19,161 bases of DNA from Stramenopiles sp. TOSAG23-2 (lineage: Eukaryota; Sar), in assembly GCA_900128395.1 (NCBI GenBank), contig LT649588.1, positions 1-19,161 on the forward strand, in the 5' to 3' direction. Shown piece after piece: positions 8,191 through 17,900 of this stretch. Each line of letters starts with the position of its first letter. The stretch's first letter is position 1. The position numbers and the translations under genes are program-made. Under the pieces are notes generated by a model. It searched no databases and was not told the DNA's origin. It worked only from the letters and a program-made list of their open reading frames with translations.

Positions 8191-10212
8191 CTACAACTTC
8201 GATTGTGGTTGTTTCTTTCTTTTTCTATCCACTGGTTGTGCCCCAACAGCAGGTTCCTCCCAGAAATCGAAAACATATTGACCATCTACAGCCCATCTCT
8301 GTTTTTTACCTGCATGGGAAATTGCAACCCATGGATTCTTTCCATTCGAATCTAACGTATCCCACGGTGGCAATTGTTCTTGTTTATATTGTTCCAATAT
8401 GCTTTGTATTTCTTTCGCTTTTTCAGGCATTTTGTCATACAAATTATTTTCTTCAAAAGGATCTGTTTCTAGATCAAATAAAAACTTTGTAGTTACTTTT
8501 GAAATATCAGTGACCTCACCAATACGGTATTGACGTTGGTTTGTATTTGGCATACGAAGAATCTCAGGATCATTAGCATATCGTAAATTAACATTAGCAC
8601 TATTGCCAGCACCAATTTTCCAGACAGGTGTGTGAAGTGCAAGTGTTGGATCTGCACCAAACCATTCATCCCTTCCAGTCAAACCTTCGATATATTTAAA
8701 TTTACCAACTCGTATTGCTGCATGGGCATTTGTCGCACCAACATCGTTTCTTCTCACTTTTTTATCGGATGGATTTTTAGCTGCTTTTTCTAATTTTTTT
8801 AACGCTTCGCTTCGTGATCTCATTGTTTCGCCTGGAATTCGTTTATATGGGTCACACGCAAGTAACATTACGTCCCTATTGGATTTTTTACTACCGCTAA
8901 TCAATGAATTCCAAAATGAAATCCCATCCAATTCCTTATTAGGCAATCTCATTTTATTCACCAACATTTCTCTTAATGTTGGAAATATATCAGTTACGTG
9001 CGCTACGCCATCGAAACTGCTACCGCGTATGGAATCTGGCAATGCATTTACACCGCCAGATATAAACGCCGGCACTCTTACACCACCTTCCCATGGAGTA
9101 GATTTTGTACCACGTAATGGATAATTCGATGCTGCTTGTGTTACTTGTCCACCATTATCTGCAAATAAAATCATTAATGTATTTTCCCACATATTGTTTT
9201 TCGATTTTAGCTTTTCAACAACTCGTTGAATAGTATCATCTAAATGAGACATCATGCCAGCAAAACCACGTCTTTGATAATTGCGTATATGCATATTACG
9301 ATTGATATATTCTTCATGATCTTGTGTTGGCATATGTGGTGCTTGAAATGGCATATATAAAAACAATGGCTGCTTTGCATTAGTATCATCATGCGCTTCA
9401 ATGATTTTCAAAGCAAATTCTTCCGTTGTTGTTGTACTGTGTATTCCATGTTTATCAAAAATGTGATTGTGTGTATAAATACCATTCACATATTTATCAT
9501 GATGAAAATCTAAATATTTTCCTACAGTATGATTCCAATGATCACCTGCACCCATATATGGTCCGTAAAATTCATGAAAACCACGTCCTACTGGACTATA
9601 TTTACGATACCCGTGTCCTAAATGCCATTTTCCTGTTGCAGCAGTGTAATATCCAATCTCTTGCAATAGTTCTGGAAAATATGCTTCATCCTCTGGTACC
9701 CATGTTGGATGCATTGGAGTTGCTACAGAGTGTTGCCCTCTCCAACGTATAGGATAACGCCCTGTCATTAAAGCACCACGTGTTGGTGAACAAATTGGTT
9801 GTGTATAAAACGATGTCAAACGTACACCTTCATCCATTAATTTTTCCATATATGGTACACGTGGGCTTAACTTTGCATATTTTGAAAAACTGCCTAAATC
9901 ATTATAACCAACATCATCTAGAACAACTAATAAAATGTTTGGTAGTTTCTTTTCCGAATTTCCATTTGATAAAGATGTTCCACTTGTTTTAGAATTTACT
10001 AACATTGGCAATGGTTGTTGTTGTTGCTGTTGTTGTTGTACATTTGATGAGTCAACATTATTATTTAAGACATTGTTATTATTAACATTAACATTGCATT
10101 GGATATCATTATTATTATTTATAAGAGTCATTCTACCGGCTAAAGTAAATAATACATTATTGTTATTGATAATTATCATACATAATAAAACTGAAATGCA
10201 TCTTAATTTCAT
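8191..10212 (-). CDS. Secreted type I sulfatase, arylsulfatase B/N-acetylgalactosamine-4-sulfatase-like
   Basis: Predicted to hydrolyse sulfate esters, probably of sulfated glycans, in the secretory route or outside the cell. The 673-aa protein begins with a signal peptide (about 1-26), then an Asn/Gln-rich linker with an eight-Gln run (about 59-66). Catalytic features are intact: metal Asp pair in NILLVVLDDVGYNDLG (D99/D100), CSPTR at 141-145 whose Cys is converted to formylglycine in this family, GKWHLGHG (K195), PHMP (H293), FADNGG (D352/N353) and LRGTKSTPWEGGVRVP (K370). Motif context resembles arylsulfatase B relatives; substrate cannot be read from sequence. The ATG at 10212 is the first after an in-frame stop 15 nt upstream and yields the signal peptide, so the start is well supported. 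That places the start inside the 3' end of the upstream kinase gene. Activity would need a formylglycine-generating enzyme encoded elsewhere. Confidence 0.93.
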   Translation of the reverse strand: MKLRCISVLLCMIIINNNNVLFTLAGRMTLINNNNDIQCNVNVNNNNVLNNNVDSSNVQQQQQQQQPLPMLVNSKTSGTSLSNGNSEKKLPNILLVVLDDVGYNDLGSFSKYAKLSPRVPYMEKLMDEGVRLTSFYTQPICSPTRGALMTGRYPIRWRGQHSVATPMHPTWVPEDEAYFPELLQEIGYYTAATGKWHLGHGYRKYSPVGRGFHEFYGPYMGAGDHWNHTVGKYLDFHHDKYVNGIYTHNHIFDKHGIHSTTTTEEFALKIIEAHDDTNAKQPLFLYMPFQAPHMPTQDHEEYINRNMHIRNYQRRGFAGMMSHLDDTIQRVVEKLKSKNNMWENTLMILFADNGGQVTQAASNYPLRGTKSTPWEGGVRVPAFISGGVNALPDSIRGSSFDGVAHVTDIFPTLREMLVNKMRLPNKELDGISFWNSLISGSKKSNRDVMLLACDPYKRIPGETMRSRSEALKKLEKAAKNPSDKKVRRNDVGATNAHAAIRVGKFKYIEGLTGRDEWFGADPTLALHTPVWKIGAGNSANVNLRYANDPEILRMPNTNQRQYRIGEVTDISKVTTKFLFDLETDPFEENNLYDKMPEKAKEIQSILEQYKQEQLPPWDTLDSNGKNPWVAISHAGKKQRWAVDGQYVFDFWEEPAVGAQPVDRKRKKQPQSKL

Positions 10213-12037
10213 TGTAGTTTTCTTCTAATACATACGTTGCAGATGGCCTTTCCAATCTACTTGACCACATTTTAGTCAATAATAATTTCAATTCCTCTGG
10301 CAATTCCTCCGGTAACGATGGTCTTAATCCTTTTTTAATTTCATCAGAAAGCAATTCATTTGATAAATGATCAAACTCATCAAATGGAACACGCCCAGTC
10401 AATACTTCATATAAAACAATACCCAAGGAATAAACATCACTGCCTAAACTATGAATACCATTATGTGTTACTTCGGGTGCACCCCACAATACGGTAAATC
10501 CACTATATGCACCACTACTTCGTCGATAATTGTTATCATTTCCACCACCACCAGTATAAACACCACTAGCCTCTCTACGACTGCAACCTAAATCACTTAT
10601 TTTAACTTTAATTTTATCAAAATCATTTGGATGATGTACTAAAAAATTCATTGATTTCACATCACCATGCAATACATACGGATTTAACGTATGCAAAAAT
10701 GCAATTGCTTTAGCGCATTCTATTGATATTTTCAATCGTTGATTCATATTGAATTTTTTCCCTTCTGTTGAATGTAAACAATCATATAAAGAACAATCCA
10801 TACATTCCATTACTAAACATATAGCTGGTGGTATAACACAAACACCTTTTACTTTCACAACGGTGCTATGTCGTAAACCACTATGTATTTTGATTTCCTT
10901 GAAAAATCTACGAACGACATCTTTCGTTAAATCTATACAAAAAAGCATTTTAACAGCTACGTCTTGTCCTTTATATTTACCTTTATATACACGTGAACTT
11001 CCACCATGGCCCAAGATGGATCCTTCTGGAACATTTAAATATGCAAAATTTAATGTTTCAACTTTACCACCATGACGCAATGAATCCAATCCTAACGCCA
11101 CCTCTGTTGCAGATTCTCGCCTTAAAGAGGTACCTAATAATGGCCCACGTATGCTGCTCATTCCACCAGTCATCCATTCCTCCGTTAACGTTCCTTGCCA
11201 AAATTGGGAATCTTGCCTTAACGTTATATACATTACAAATGGAACGGCCATTGTAAATAATACGTCAAATCCTAATGTTTCAAAACATATGCCAAAATCA
11301 TATTGATAATATTCCAACACTTCACTAACTACGACAATACAACGTGTTACGCTCCAAAAAATGGCATATCCAATTAATGCCGGGCGTCTATATAACCATC
11401 CATATGGAACCAACCAACATATTAAATAAAATATGAACACAACGCCATAAAAAGATACATGTACATAAAAATCGAATGTTGTTCCAGGTTGAATGAATGA
11501 AAGTATATATGACACGGCAAACACAACGCAACCCCAGACTATTGCAATAGCTCCAGTTATTTTAAACGCTCTCGTACCCATAGAGCTTTGTAAGAGCATG
11601 ATAACAAGGCCTTCTAATACAGCATGTTCAAAACCATATATAACACCAATAAATATGTTTTCTGCCGTACTTCCTTTTTGAAAAATTGGTACATTTGGAT
11701 TGTTTTCTAACGCATAGTTTATAATAGGCAAAACAACGTTTAATAAAACACACGTAGTACATATAAAATAATATGTATATAAATGTACAGGTAATAAAAT
11801 TGATGATAAACGTGCAGTTTCAACACCTTTTCTAGCTAAACGTTGTTGGTATCGTACCCAAATCACAATCATGAAAAAGAATAACATTTGCATGCAGTTT
11901 GCAGTATTATGCAACGAGAAAAATGGATTGTTAAATAATTGATAATAATAAATATCTTTACAAAAATGTTCATTTGTTACGTCGTTATTTTGCAACGGTG
12001 TTGTTGCTAACGATGGTGTAAATAGTAATGGTTTCAT
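10163..12037 (-). CDS. Seven-transmembrane TKL-family protein kinase
   Basis: This 624-aa protein joins an N-terminal membrane domain to a cytosolic kinase domain. Seven hydrophobic segments are visible at about 49-63, 83-109, 126-151, 160-182, 190-216, 220-241 and 251-273; no cleavable signal peptide is evident. The kinase domain (about 331-612) has VYKGKYKGQDVAVK (K363), helix-C Glu (FFKEIKI, E381), catalytic loop HGDVKSMNFLV (D459, N464), DLG at 482-484 in place of DFG, a Gly/Asn-rich activation segment, GAPE (519-522) and SDVYSLGIVLYEVLTGR, typical of tyrosine-kinase-like (TKL) Ser/Thr kinases. The Gly loop reads GHGGSSRVY, with Ser at the third Gly position. All catalytic residues are present, so it is probably active. 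The layout suggests a receptor-like kinase; ligand and substrates are unknown. The last about 16 codons overlap the sulfatase start in another frame. Confidence 0.9.
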   Translation of the reverse strand: MKPLLFTPSLATTPLQNNDVTNEHFCKDIYYYQLFNNPFFSLHNTANCMQMLFFFMIVIWVRYQQRLARKGVETARLSSILLPVHLYTYYFICTTCVLLNVVLPIINYALENNPNVPIFQKGSTAENIFIGVIYGFEHAVLEGLVIMLLQSSMGTRAFKITGAIAIVWGCVVFAVSYILSFIQPGTTFDFYVHVSFYGVVFIFYLICWLVPYGWLYRRPALIGYAIFWSVTRCIVVVSEVLEYYQYDFGICFETLGFDVLFTMAVPFVMYITLRQDSQFWQGTLTEEWMTGGMSSIRGPLLGTSLRRESATEVALGLDSLRHGGKVETLNFAYLNVPEGSILGHGGSSRVYKGKYKGQDVAVKMLFCIDLTKDVVRRFFKEIKIHSGLRHSTVVKVKGVCVIPPAICLVMECMDCSLYDCLHSTEGKKFNMNQRLKISIECAKAIAFLHTLNPYVLHGDVKSMNFLVHHPNDFDKIKVKISDLGCSRREASGVYTGGGGNDNNYRRSSGAYSGFTVLWGAPEVTHNGIHSLGSDVYSLGIVLYEVLTGRVPFDEFDHLSNELLSDEIKKGLRPSLPEELPEELKLLLTKMWSSRLERPSATYVLEENYNEIKMHFSFIMYDNYQ

Positions 12038-12062
12038 AATTTTATTATTCTATTTATAAATA

Positions 12063-12065
<3 letters not shown>

Positions 12066-12093
<28 letters not shown>
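12066..12093. repeat. (AT)14 microsatellite
   Basis: Uninterrupted AT dinucleotide run just upstream of the kinase start codon; similar shorter AT runs occur near 5980, 6340 and 8110. It may sit in the kinase promoter or 5' untranslated region. Confidence 0.95.
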
Positions 12094-12098
<5 letters not shown>

Positions 12099-12737
12099 GT
12101 ACTAATCACACCAAACTATGATATGCTATGCAATGATATAGGATATACAATATATACATATATTATAATATATTGTAACATTTCTCTATCTGTTTGTTTC
12201 ACTACGATGTGTCTCTTTTGTCGTAAAGAATAAGTGTATATGAAGAAGTTTGTCTAAAATACGCCTCCTTTTATCGAGATCTAGGAGATTATAATAACTG
12301 TCTAATAAAAATAATAAATAAAAATTCCAATTAGTACTAATGATAGAAAATGAAATAATTAGACATCAATAAAAAAGATTTACTATACGAAATTTATACT
12401 ACTATTGTTTTAATAGATTGAAAATTATCAAAAAATGACAGAATATTAAATATAGAATATCATATACAATATAATTTCCGGTTAATATCCAGGTAAATAA
12501 AACTCTTCAATTTTAATTTGAGCACCTTCCTCACGGACGCGGACGGTACCACCTGGTGTACTCAGGAAACCCCGCTATGCTATTCGCATATACTGTATAT
12601 ACAGTGGTAAGGCCAGCTGGGCCACAGCACGAGACAGCATCAACGACTTAGATGACTATCTCTATCTCTCTTCTTATTTTTTTTTTTGCACTTGTGCATC
12701 TTCTTTTCCTGTTGTTGTGGTTTTCTTGTGTTCCATC

Positions 12738-12772
12738 CAGGCTGGGCAGGCCCTAAGGCAGGCTGGGCAGGC
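12738..12772. repeat. Direct repeat, two copies of a GC-rich 14-mer at 21-bp spacing
   Basis: CAGGCTGGGCAGGC occurs at 12738-12751 and again at 12759-12772, separated by CCTAAGG. It stands out because it is GC-rich in AT-rich intergenic DNA, about 200 bp upstream of the O-acetylesterase start. Confidence 0.9.
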
Positions 12773-12965
12773 GGCAGTCGTCTTCTTTTATTTGTTATTA
12801 TTATTTGTTATTACATTTACTCTATTACATATACCAACTGATATTCTTTTGATCAATAACATGGAGAATGTATATATTTCATACTCCATACTGGATTGAA
12901 CATCATAATATCATCATTTCCATACTCTAATAATGATAAAAAAAAAACAAAACACATCAAACATC

Positions 12966-14708
12966 ATGAAATATATTATTAAACAATATCTATTATATTA
13001 TTCTTATTGTTTTTTATTATTCATTATTAAATGTAGTCATGCTACGATAATACTTCCTTCGTATTTTTCTAGTTCAATGGTTTTACAACAAAACGAAAAT
13101 GTAAACTTTTGGGGTATTAGTACATTGTTTCAACATCATATAACTGTAACATTTGACAATAAATCATTTGAAACAACGTCTGATAAAAATGGAAAATTTC
13201 AAGTACAATTACCTGGACAAAAAGCGAGTCTTACACAATATACAATTTCAATTAAAGAAGAAGGAGGAAAAGAAAATAATACAAATAACGTTATTACTTT
13301 AAATGATATTGTATTTGGAGAAGTATATATTTGTAGTGGCCAATCAAATATGCAATTACAAGTGGCTGCGACGTTAAATCAAGAAAATGAAATTGCAAAA
13401 TCTTCAACACATGGGATGGGACTTCGTATTATGTCTGTTGATCTCTGCCCAGATTATGGTAATGTCACAGTCCCTCAAGAAAATGTTACACTAAGTATAC
13501 CGTGGGGGCATCCGGCGCCTTCTCGTTATACTGATAAGGATGGTTCTGAATTTGTACCAGTTGCAGATATGTCGGCAGCATGTTTTTACTATGGAGTAGA
13601 AATGACTCAAAAAAATTCTAGTATTCCAGTTGGTTTAATTGCTTCTTCTTGGGGAGGTACTAGGATTCAAGTATGGATGGATGATGCTTCTTTGAAATCA
13701 TGTGGTGCAAAAAATGTTGATGCATCTCCTCCTTCAATGTATTCCATTACTTCCCTATTTCCATTATATAATAATGCATTTAAACAATTCGGTGGAGGAG
13801 TCCCTAATGTAGATAGTACACTTTGGAACTCGATGATATATCCATTTTTAAAATTAAAGTTGTCAGGATTTTTATGGTATCAAGGCGAATCGAACTCCAA
13901 CGAGCCTGAATTATATTCTCGTTGTTTCCCAGCTATGATTTCTCAATGGAGGCAATATTGGAAAGCAGCTGAATTGCCATTTATGTTTGTACAAATTTCT
14001 GCATGGCCAAATCACGATGTAGGTATTATTTCTGGTATTCGTTTCGCGCAATTGAATGCATTAAATTTAAATGCAGTAGGTATGGCAGTAGCTGCAGACA
14101 TTGCTGATCCTGCGGGCTCTTTCCATCCGATTCATCCACCATGGAAACAAGAAGTGGGAAGACGAATGGGTTTAATTGGAGATAATTTATGTCGAGGAAA
14201 TAAAGAAATACCTTTACGTGGTCCTGAAGTAATTAGTGTTAGTTTTGATTCATGGGATGAAAGCTGGGGAGACTTCCACCATGGCGTGGCAAGTGGAATC
14301 TGTCAAACAGCTGCATCAAGCGGTTGGCGATGTGGTGGCATTAAAGTTAAATTTGATCAAAAAATTGTATTAAAATCACAATATGGTTTGGAATATGGTA
14401 TGGGTGATGGTGGTGGTTTTAATTTATGGAATAATGTTAGTGGAGAAAATATCCCTGGCGCAACTTCTTGTGGTTCGAGACAGTTAAAAAGTAATTCATG
14501 TTTGGATTGCAGTAAATGTCCATGTTATCAACCAATGGAAGTGGTTGGAGTATTGGAGGATGGATATACACTTCAATTAAATACAACATTTATTAGTGGA
14601 AATATAGGAATTCTTAAATATGCATTTAAAGATTATCCAACAATGATTGTGTATGATCGTATATATGGACGTCCTGCAAGACCCTTCAATATTAGCGTTC
14701 ATGTATAA
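12966..14708 (+). CDS. SIAE: Secreted sialate O-acetylesterase-like SGNH hydrolase
   Basis: Predicted to remove O-acetyl groups from sialic acids or other carbohydrates in the secretory pathway or outside the cell. The frame opens at 12933, but the ATG at 12966 is preferred because it gives a compact signal peptide (MKYIIKQYLLYYSYCFLLFI). Product is 580 aa. In numbering from 12933, motifs are: SSMVLQQNENVNFWG (N-terminal beta domain, 47-61), VYICSGQSNMQL with nucleophile Ser138, SAACFYYG, PVGLIASSWGGTRIQVW (block with the oxyanion Gly), LWNSMIYPF, WYQGESN (315-321), and HPIHPPWKQEVGRR with the probable catalytic His401. The C-terminus has a cysteine-rich stretch (SCLDCSKCPC) before a final beta region. 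Order and spacing match animal lysosomal/secreted SIAE and bacterial relatives. Whether the natural substrate is sialic acid is uncertain, because many protists lack obvious sialic acid; an acetylated-polysaccharide esterase role is possible. Confidence 0.9.
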   Translation: MKYIIKQYLLYYSYCFLLFIIKCSHATIILPSYFSSSMVLQQNENVNFWGISTLFQHHITVTFDNKSFETTSDKNGKFQVQLPGQKASLTQYTISIKEEGGKENNTNNVITLNDIVFGEVYICSGQSNMQLQVAATLNQENEIAKSSTHGMGLRIMSVDLCPDYGNVTVPQENVTLSIPWGHPAPSRYTDKDGSEFVPVADMSAACFYYGVEMTQKNSSIPVGLIASSWGGTRIQVWMDDASLKSCGAKNVDASPPSMYSITSLFPLYNNAFKQFGGGVPNVDSTLWNSMIYPFLKLKLSGFLWYQGESNSNEPELYSRCFPAMISQWRQYWKAAELPFMFVQISAWPNHDVGIISGIRFAQLNALNLNAVGMAVAADIADPAGSFHPIHPPWKQEVGRRMGLIGDNLCRGNKEIPLRGPEVISVSFDSWDESWGDFHHGVASGICQTAASSGWRCGGIKVKFDQKIVLKSQYGLEYGMGDGGGFNLWNNVSGENIPGATSCGSRQLKSNSCLDCSKCPCYQPMEVVGVLEDGYTLQLNTTFISGNIGILKYAFKDYPTMIVYDRIYGRPARPFNISVHV

Positions 14709-14927
14709 AAGTGGCATTATATTTGTTTATTTTTAATTTTATAAAAATAAAAATACGTATTTTATTAATTATTTGGAAGAGGATAAAAACCTACTCGTGC
14801 TTGTGGGGTATTAGTTTTTGCAGATGATGTGCATTTTAGAGCATCACTTAATAGTAGGATAGAATATTATTCTTGAGATTGAGTATTGAGCATATAAAAT
14901 TTTACGAAGTCATAATTTTTAATTTTT

Positions 14928-17900
14928 TTACACAACGATGACAACACTATCGTCTAAATTTCCAACGCCTTCCTTCTTTGCATCATCTTCCGTATTTTTA
15001 TTCACATCATTACTATTGTTCCCACTTTCTTTCTCAAATAATCTACGTCGTTGTTCCTCCAAGGTTTCCGTGCCAACAACACTTTTAGTACTGCTAGTTA
15101 AATCGATATTTGTATCGTTTTTTTCTTCGTCTTTTTTCTCATCTGGCGTTTTTTTAGTTGGTGAATCAAATACAGTTGCAATTTTAACACCAACCTCCCT
15201 GCGCTTAGGAAATACTATAATGTTATTTCCATTTCCACCTTTACCGAATTTGCTGTTCCTAGCTGGTGGTGGCCTTGGGCGATTATTACCTTCACCTGTA
15301 TTTGGCGATTGCGGTGTTGAATCTCTTTTAATTTTCAATTCAATTGCATCATTTAATTCTTTTTTATCTACAATCAACAAATTTGTACCATCATTTAAAC
15401 GCCCAATATCAGTTCTCATAACTAACATATTATCGCTGTTATTATCCTCCACATCCTCATTTAAACCAACCCATTGAATGCCTTTACCAGACATGGTTCT
15501 ACCATATATGACCTTTGCATTAATGCCACCAAGAGTACGTAACTTTGCTACACGAAAGTCGCGTTTTGTTACTTCATTGTTTGTGTTATTGGTGTCATTA
15601 CCATCATTTGCTTCTTCAATAAATTTATGACTAAATATATTGGACAATTTTTCATCCAAATTCTTCGTTGTCATATGTTTTGAAACAACAGCTTCAATTT
15701 TCTTACCTAATTTATGTATAATGGGTCTCCACAATATAAATGAGACAATGGCATCTTTGCTCGTAACAACTTCTTCTGTATCTAAGTATTGAACTGCAAA
15801 TTTATCATTGTCACTTAGACGTTTTACTGATGCTCCTAATGTTTGATCATCTCGCAATATGGCACCAACATCTTTACCAGTTTTACCACGTATGCGTAAT
15901 CTCAATTTTTCAGGCGAATGTCCTTTTGATTTAGGATGTTTTGATATTCGTAATTTCACATCTTTCACTTTCGTATCTTTTGAAAACAGCGCTTTACTAA
16001 TAGCTTTGAATGGTTCTTTTGCATTTGGTGTATAACGATAAAATAATAAAATTACATCACCAACCTTTGGTTGCACACCTTTTTCAACAAATACCACACT
16101 GCCATCGCTTAAATTATTATCATTCATAGATTTTTCTAAATCTTTTAATACTGGTGCTCTTGCATGTAATTTCAAACGAAAAGTATTTAAATCTTCTATG
16201 TTCAACGTTGCCGCAATAGCCTCTTTCAACGTGAATAAAGATTTGCGCTTATCAATAATAACACAATTTTCGAACATTTTTTCACCAAGTTTATTAAAAT
16301 TAATAGAAACTCGATTTCGTTTGTCTTCATATGTCTTTATAATAGCACTATTGAACGAGGTAAGATAGCTTTCCTTCTCATTTGCATCGTCTACGCGTTC
16401 AATGATAACCTCCTCACCACTCCATATCGAAAAATGTTTTTTTATCATTTTCTCATCATCATTTAGCACTACCGCACTATTAGCATTCATACGTATCAAC
16501 CTATGTTTTGTTTGTTCAACACCTGTTGCCTTTTCAACAGCTTTTCGCAATGCACCAACAGTTGCTTGTTGATCACCTTCCACTCGTACAATTTTTGATG
16601 AGTTTGCATTTGATGTTTGTTTTTCAATATCCCAAGTGCTTATTCGAACCAACATTTCATTTGGATTGTACTCTTCAAATGTTTCATCTTCTTCCCTTAC
16701 TTCCAACATCATGGTACATGAAAGGCCAAATTTTAAGTCTTTCAACGTTTTTGATTCTTCACCACCATATGTTTTCCCAGCTGCAGATGCATGAGCATCA
16801 AATTTACGTAAGCGTACACGATCTATTGAAATAACTTTTTTATTTTGATCATTGAATATTTTCTGGTAAACTGTCTCCGTTGCTTGTCTCAACGTGTACA
16901 CAGACGGCATATCTAACGTTAAATCTGCACCTTGTACCGTGCCAATTGCACCAGAGGTAAAGACACGCATTTCAACTAATAATTGTTTAATATCATATGC
17001 ACGGCGTAATCTTAAATACTTTGCACTTTCATCCTCGATTGTTTTTTGAACATTTTCTGGTAATAATTTTAATTCCTCATCGCTTGAAGCAATTACGATG
17101 TTGTTAATTTTTGCATTATCATCACCTGTCATCTTGCGATAACATAATAAATATGCATTGGAAGATGATCTATTTGATGGCATTTTTTTCACTTGAACAC
17201 CCGTTGCCCCTTTCGTAGCATCATCAACAACATCACTCCCATTATCGACATTTTGTCCAAATAGCCGATCAATGTCTTTTTCAGTCATTTCGCTTACATG
17301 TGCATCGTTAAAATCATACCATTTATTGACATTGTCCCTGCGATCTCCTCTTATAAATGCACGGTAATGTCCACCACGACTAGTGCCACTGTGATTCATA
17401 ACTGATACCAATTGATATTTTCCTAATAGTTGTTTTGTCTTATTGTTACCTCCTTTACGGTTATTCATTGTCGATGATACATTTTCATTGCTATTATTTT
17501 CGCTATTGGTATTTGCATCATCCTTATTGTTGTTAGGATCATCACATTTATCGTACCTGAAATCATTCAAAACATTATCCATATCGATAATTTCAGGTAT
17601 TTCACACGAATCATTCACCTTAACACGACGCATGGTTTGATAATCAAAATCAAAACGTTTTAAATGTAACATCAATACCGGTGGTAAGCGATCTACCAAA
17701 CTGCCTTTTTCAGCATCAATTTTCTTATCCAATTCTTCACAAAAATATTGATTTTCACCATCTAATTTATCCGGTTGAAATGACGTTTTAAGCGATTCAA
17801 TGACATCCTTTTGTCCTTTGATAGGTAAACTTAATGTTAAAAATGGATCAGAATGGTAACGACCAGAAAATTCTTTTCCACGAATATAGTTATAGTTTAA

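Larger units (their letters stand above)
12038..12965. promoter_or_regulatory. Intergenic region between kinase and O-acetylesterase starts
   Basis: About 0.9 kb, the longest non-coding stretch, between two divergent genes; it presumably contains both promoters. The kinase-proximal half is very AT-rich, with a 28-nt AT dinucleotide run. From about 12530 to 12780 the base composition turns clearly more GC-rich. It holds a 14-bp perfect palindrome (ACTGTATATACAGT, 12592-12605), CAGCTG within GGCCAGCTGGGCC (12611-12623), and two direct copies of CAGGCTGGGCAGGC. A minus-strand frame ending with TAA at 12482-12484 is open for 30 codons, too short to call a gene. No tRNA or snRNA could be folded convincingly. 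Confidence 0.5.

Noticed and set aside
10012-10039. CAG/CAA run as a disease-like expansion or mobile element scar
   Set aside because: It encodes only eight Gln in an Asn/Gln-rich linker of the sulfatase, typical of AT-rich protist proteins.
10163-10240. Tiny intron (11, 34 or 45 nt) at the kinase 3' end starting at GTATGT
   Set aside because: The unspliced frame already completes the kinase C-terminal helix; very short introns are not otherwise established here. Kept only as an alternative explanation for the overlap.
12575-12660. Possible tRNA: a TGGCCCAGCTGG A-box-like string on the minus strand
   Set aside because: No matching B box (GGTTCRANNCC) at the right distance and no acceptor-stem pairing could be found.
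12717-12899. Sixty-codon plus-strand frame in front of the O-acetylesterase
   Set aside because: Repeat-derived start and hydrophobic low-complexity translation from T-rich DNA; no family resemblance and it ends before the real signal peptide start.
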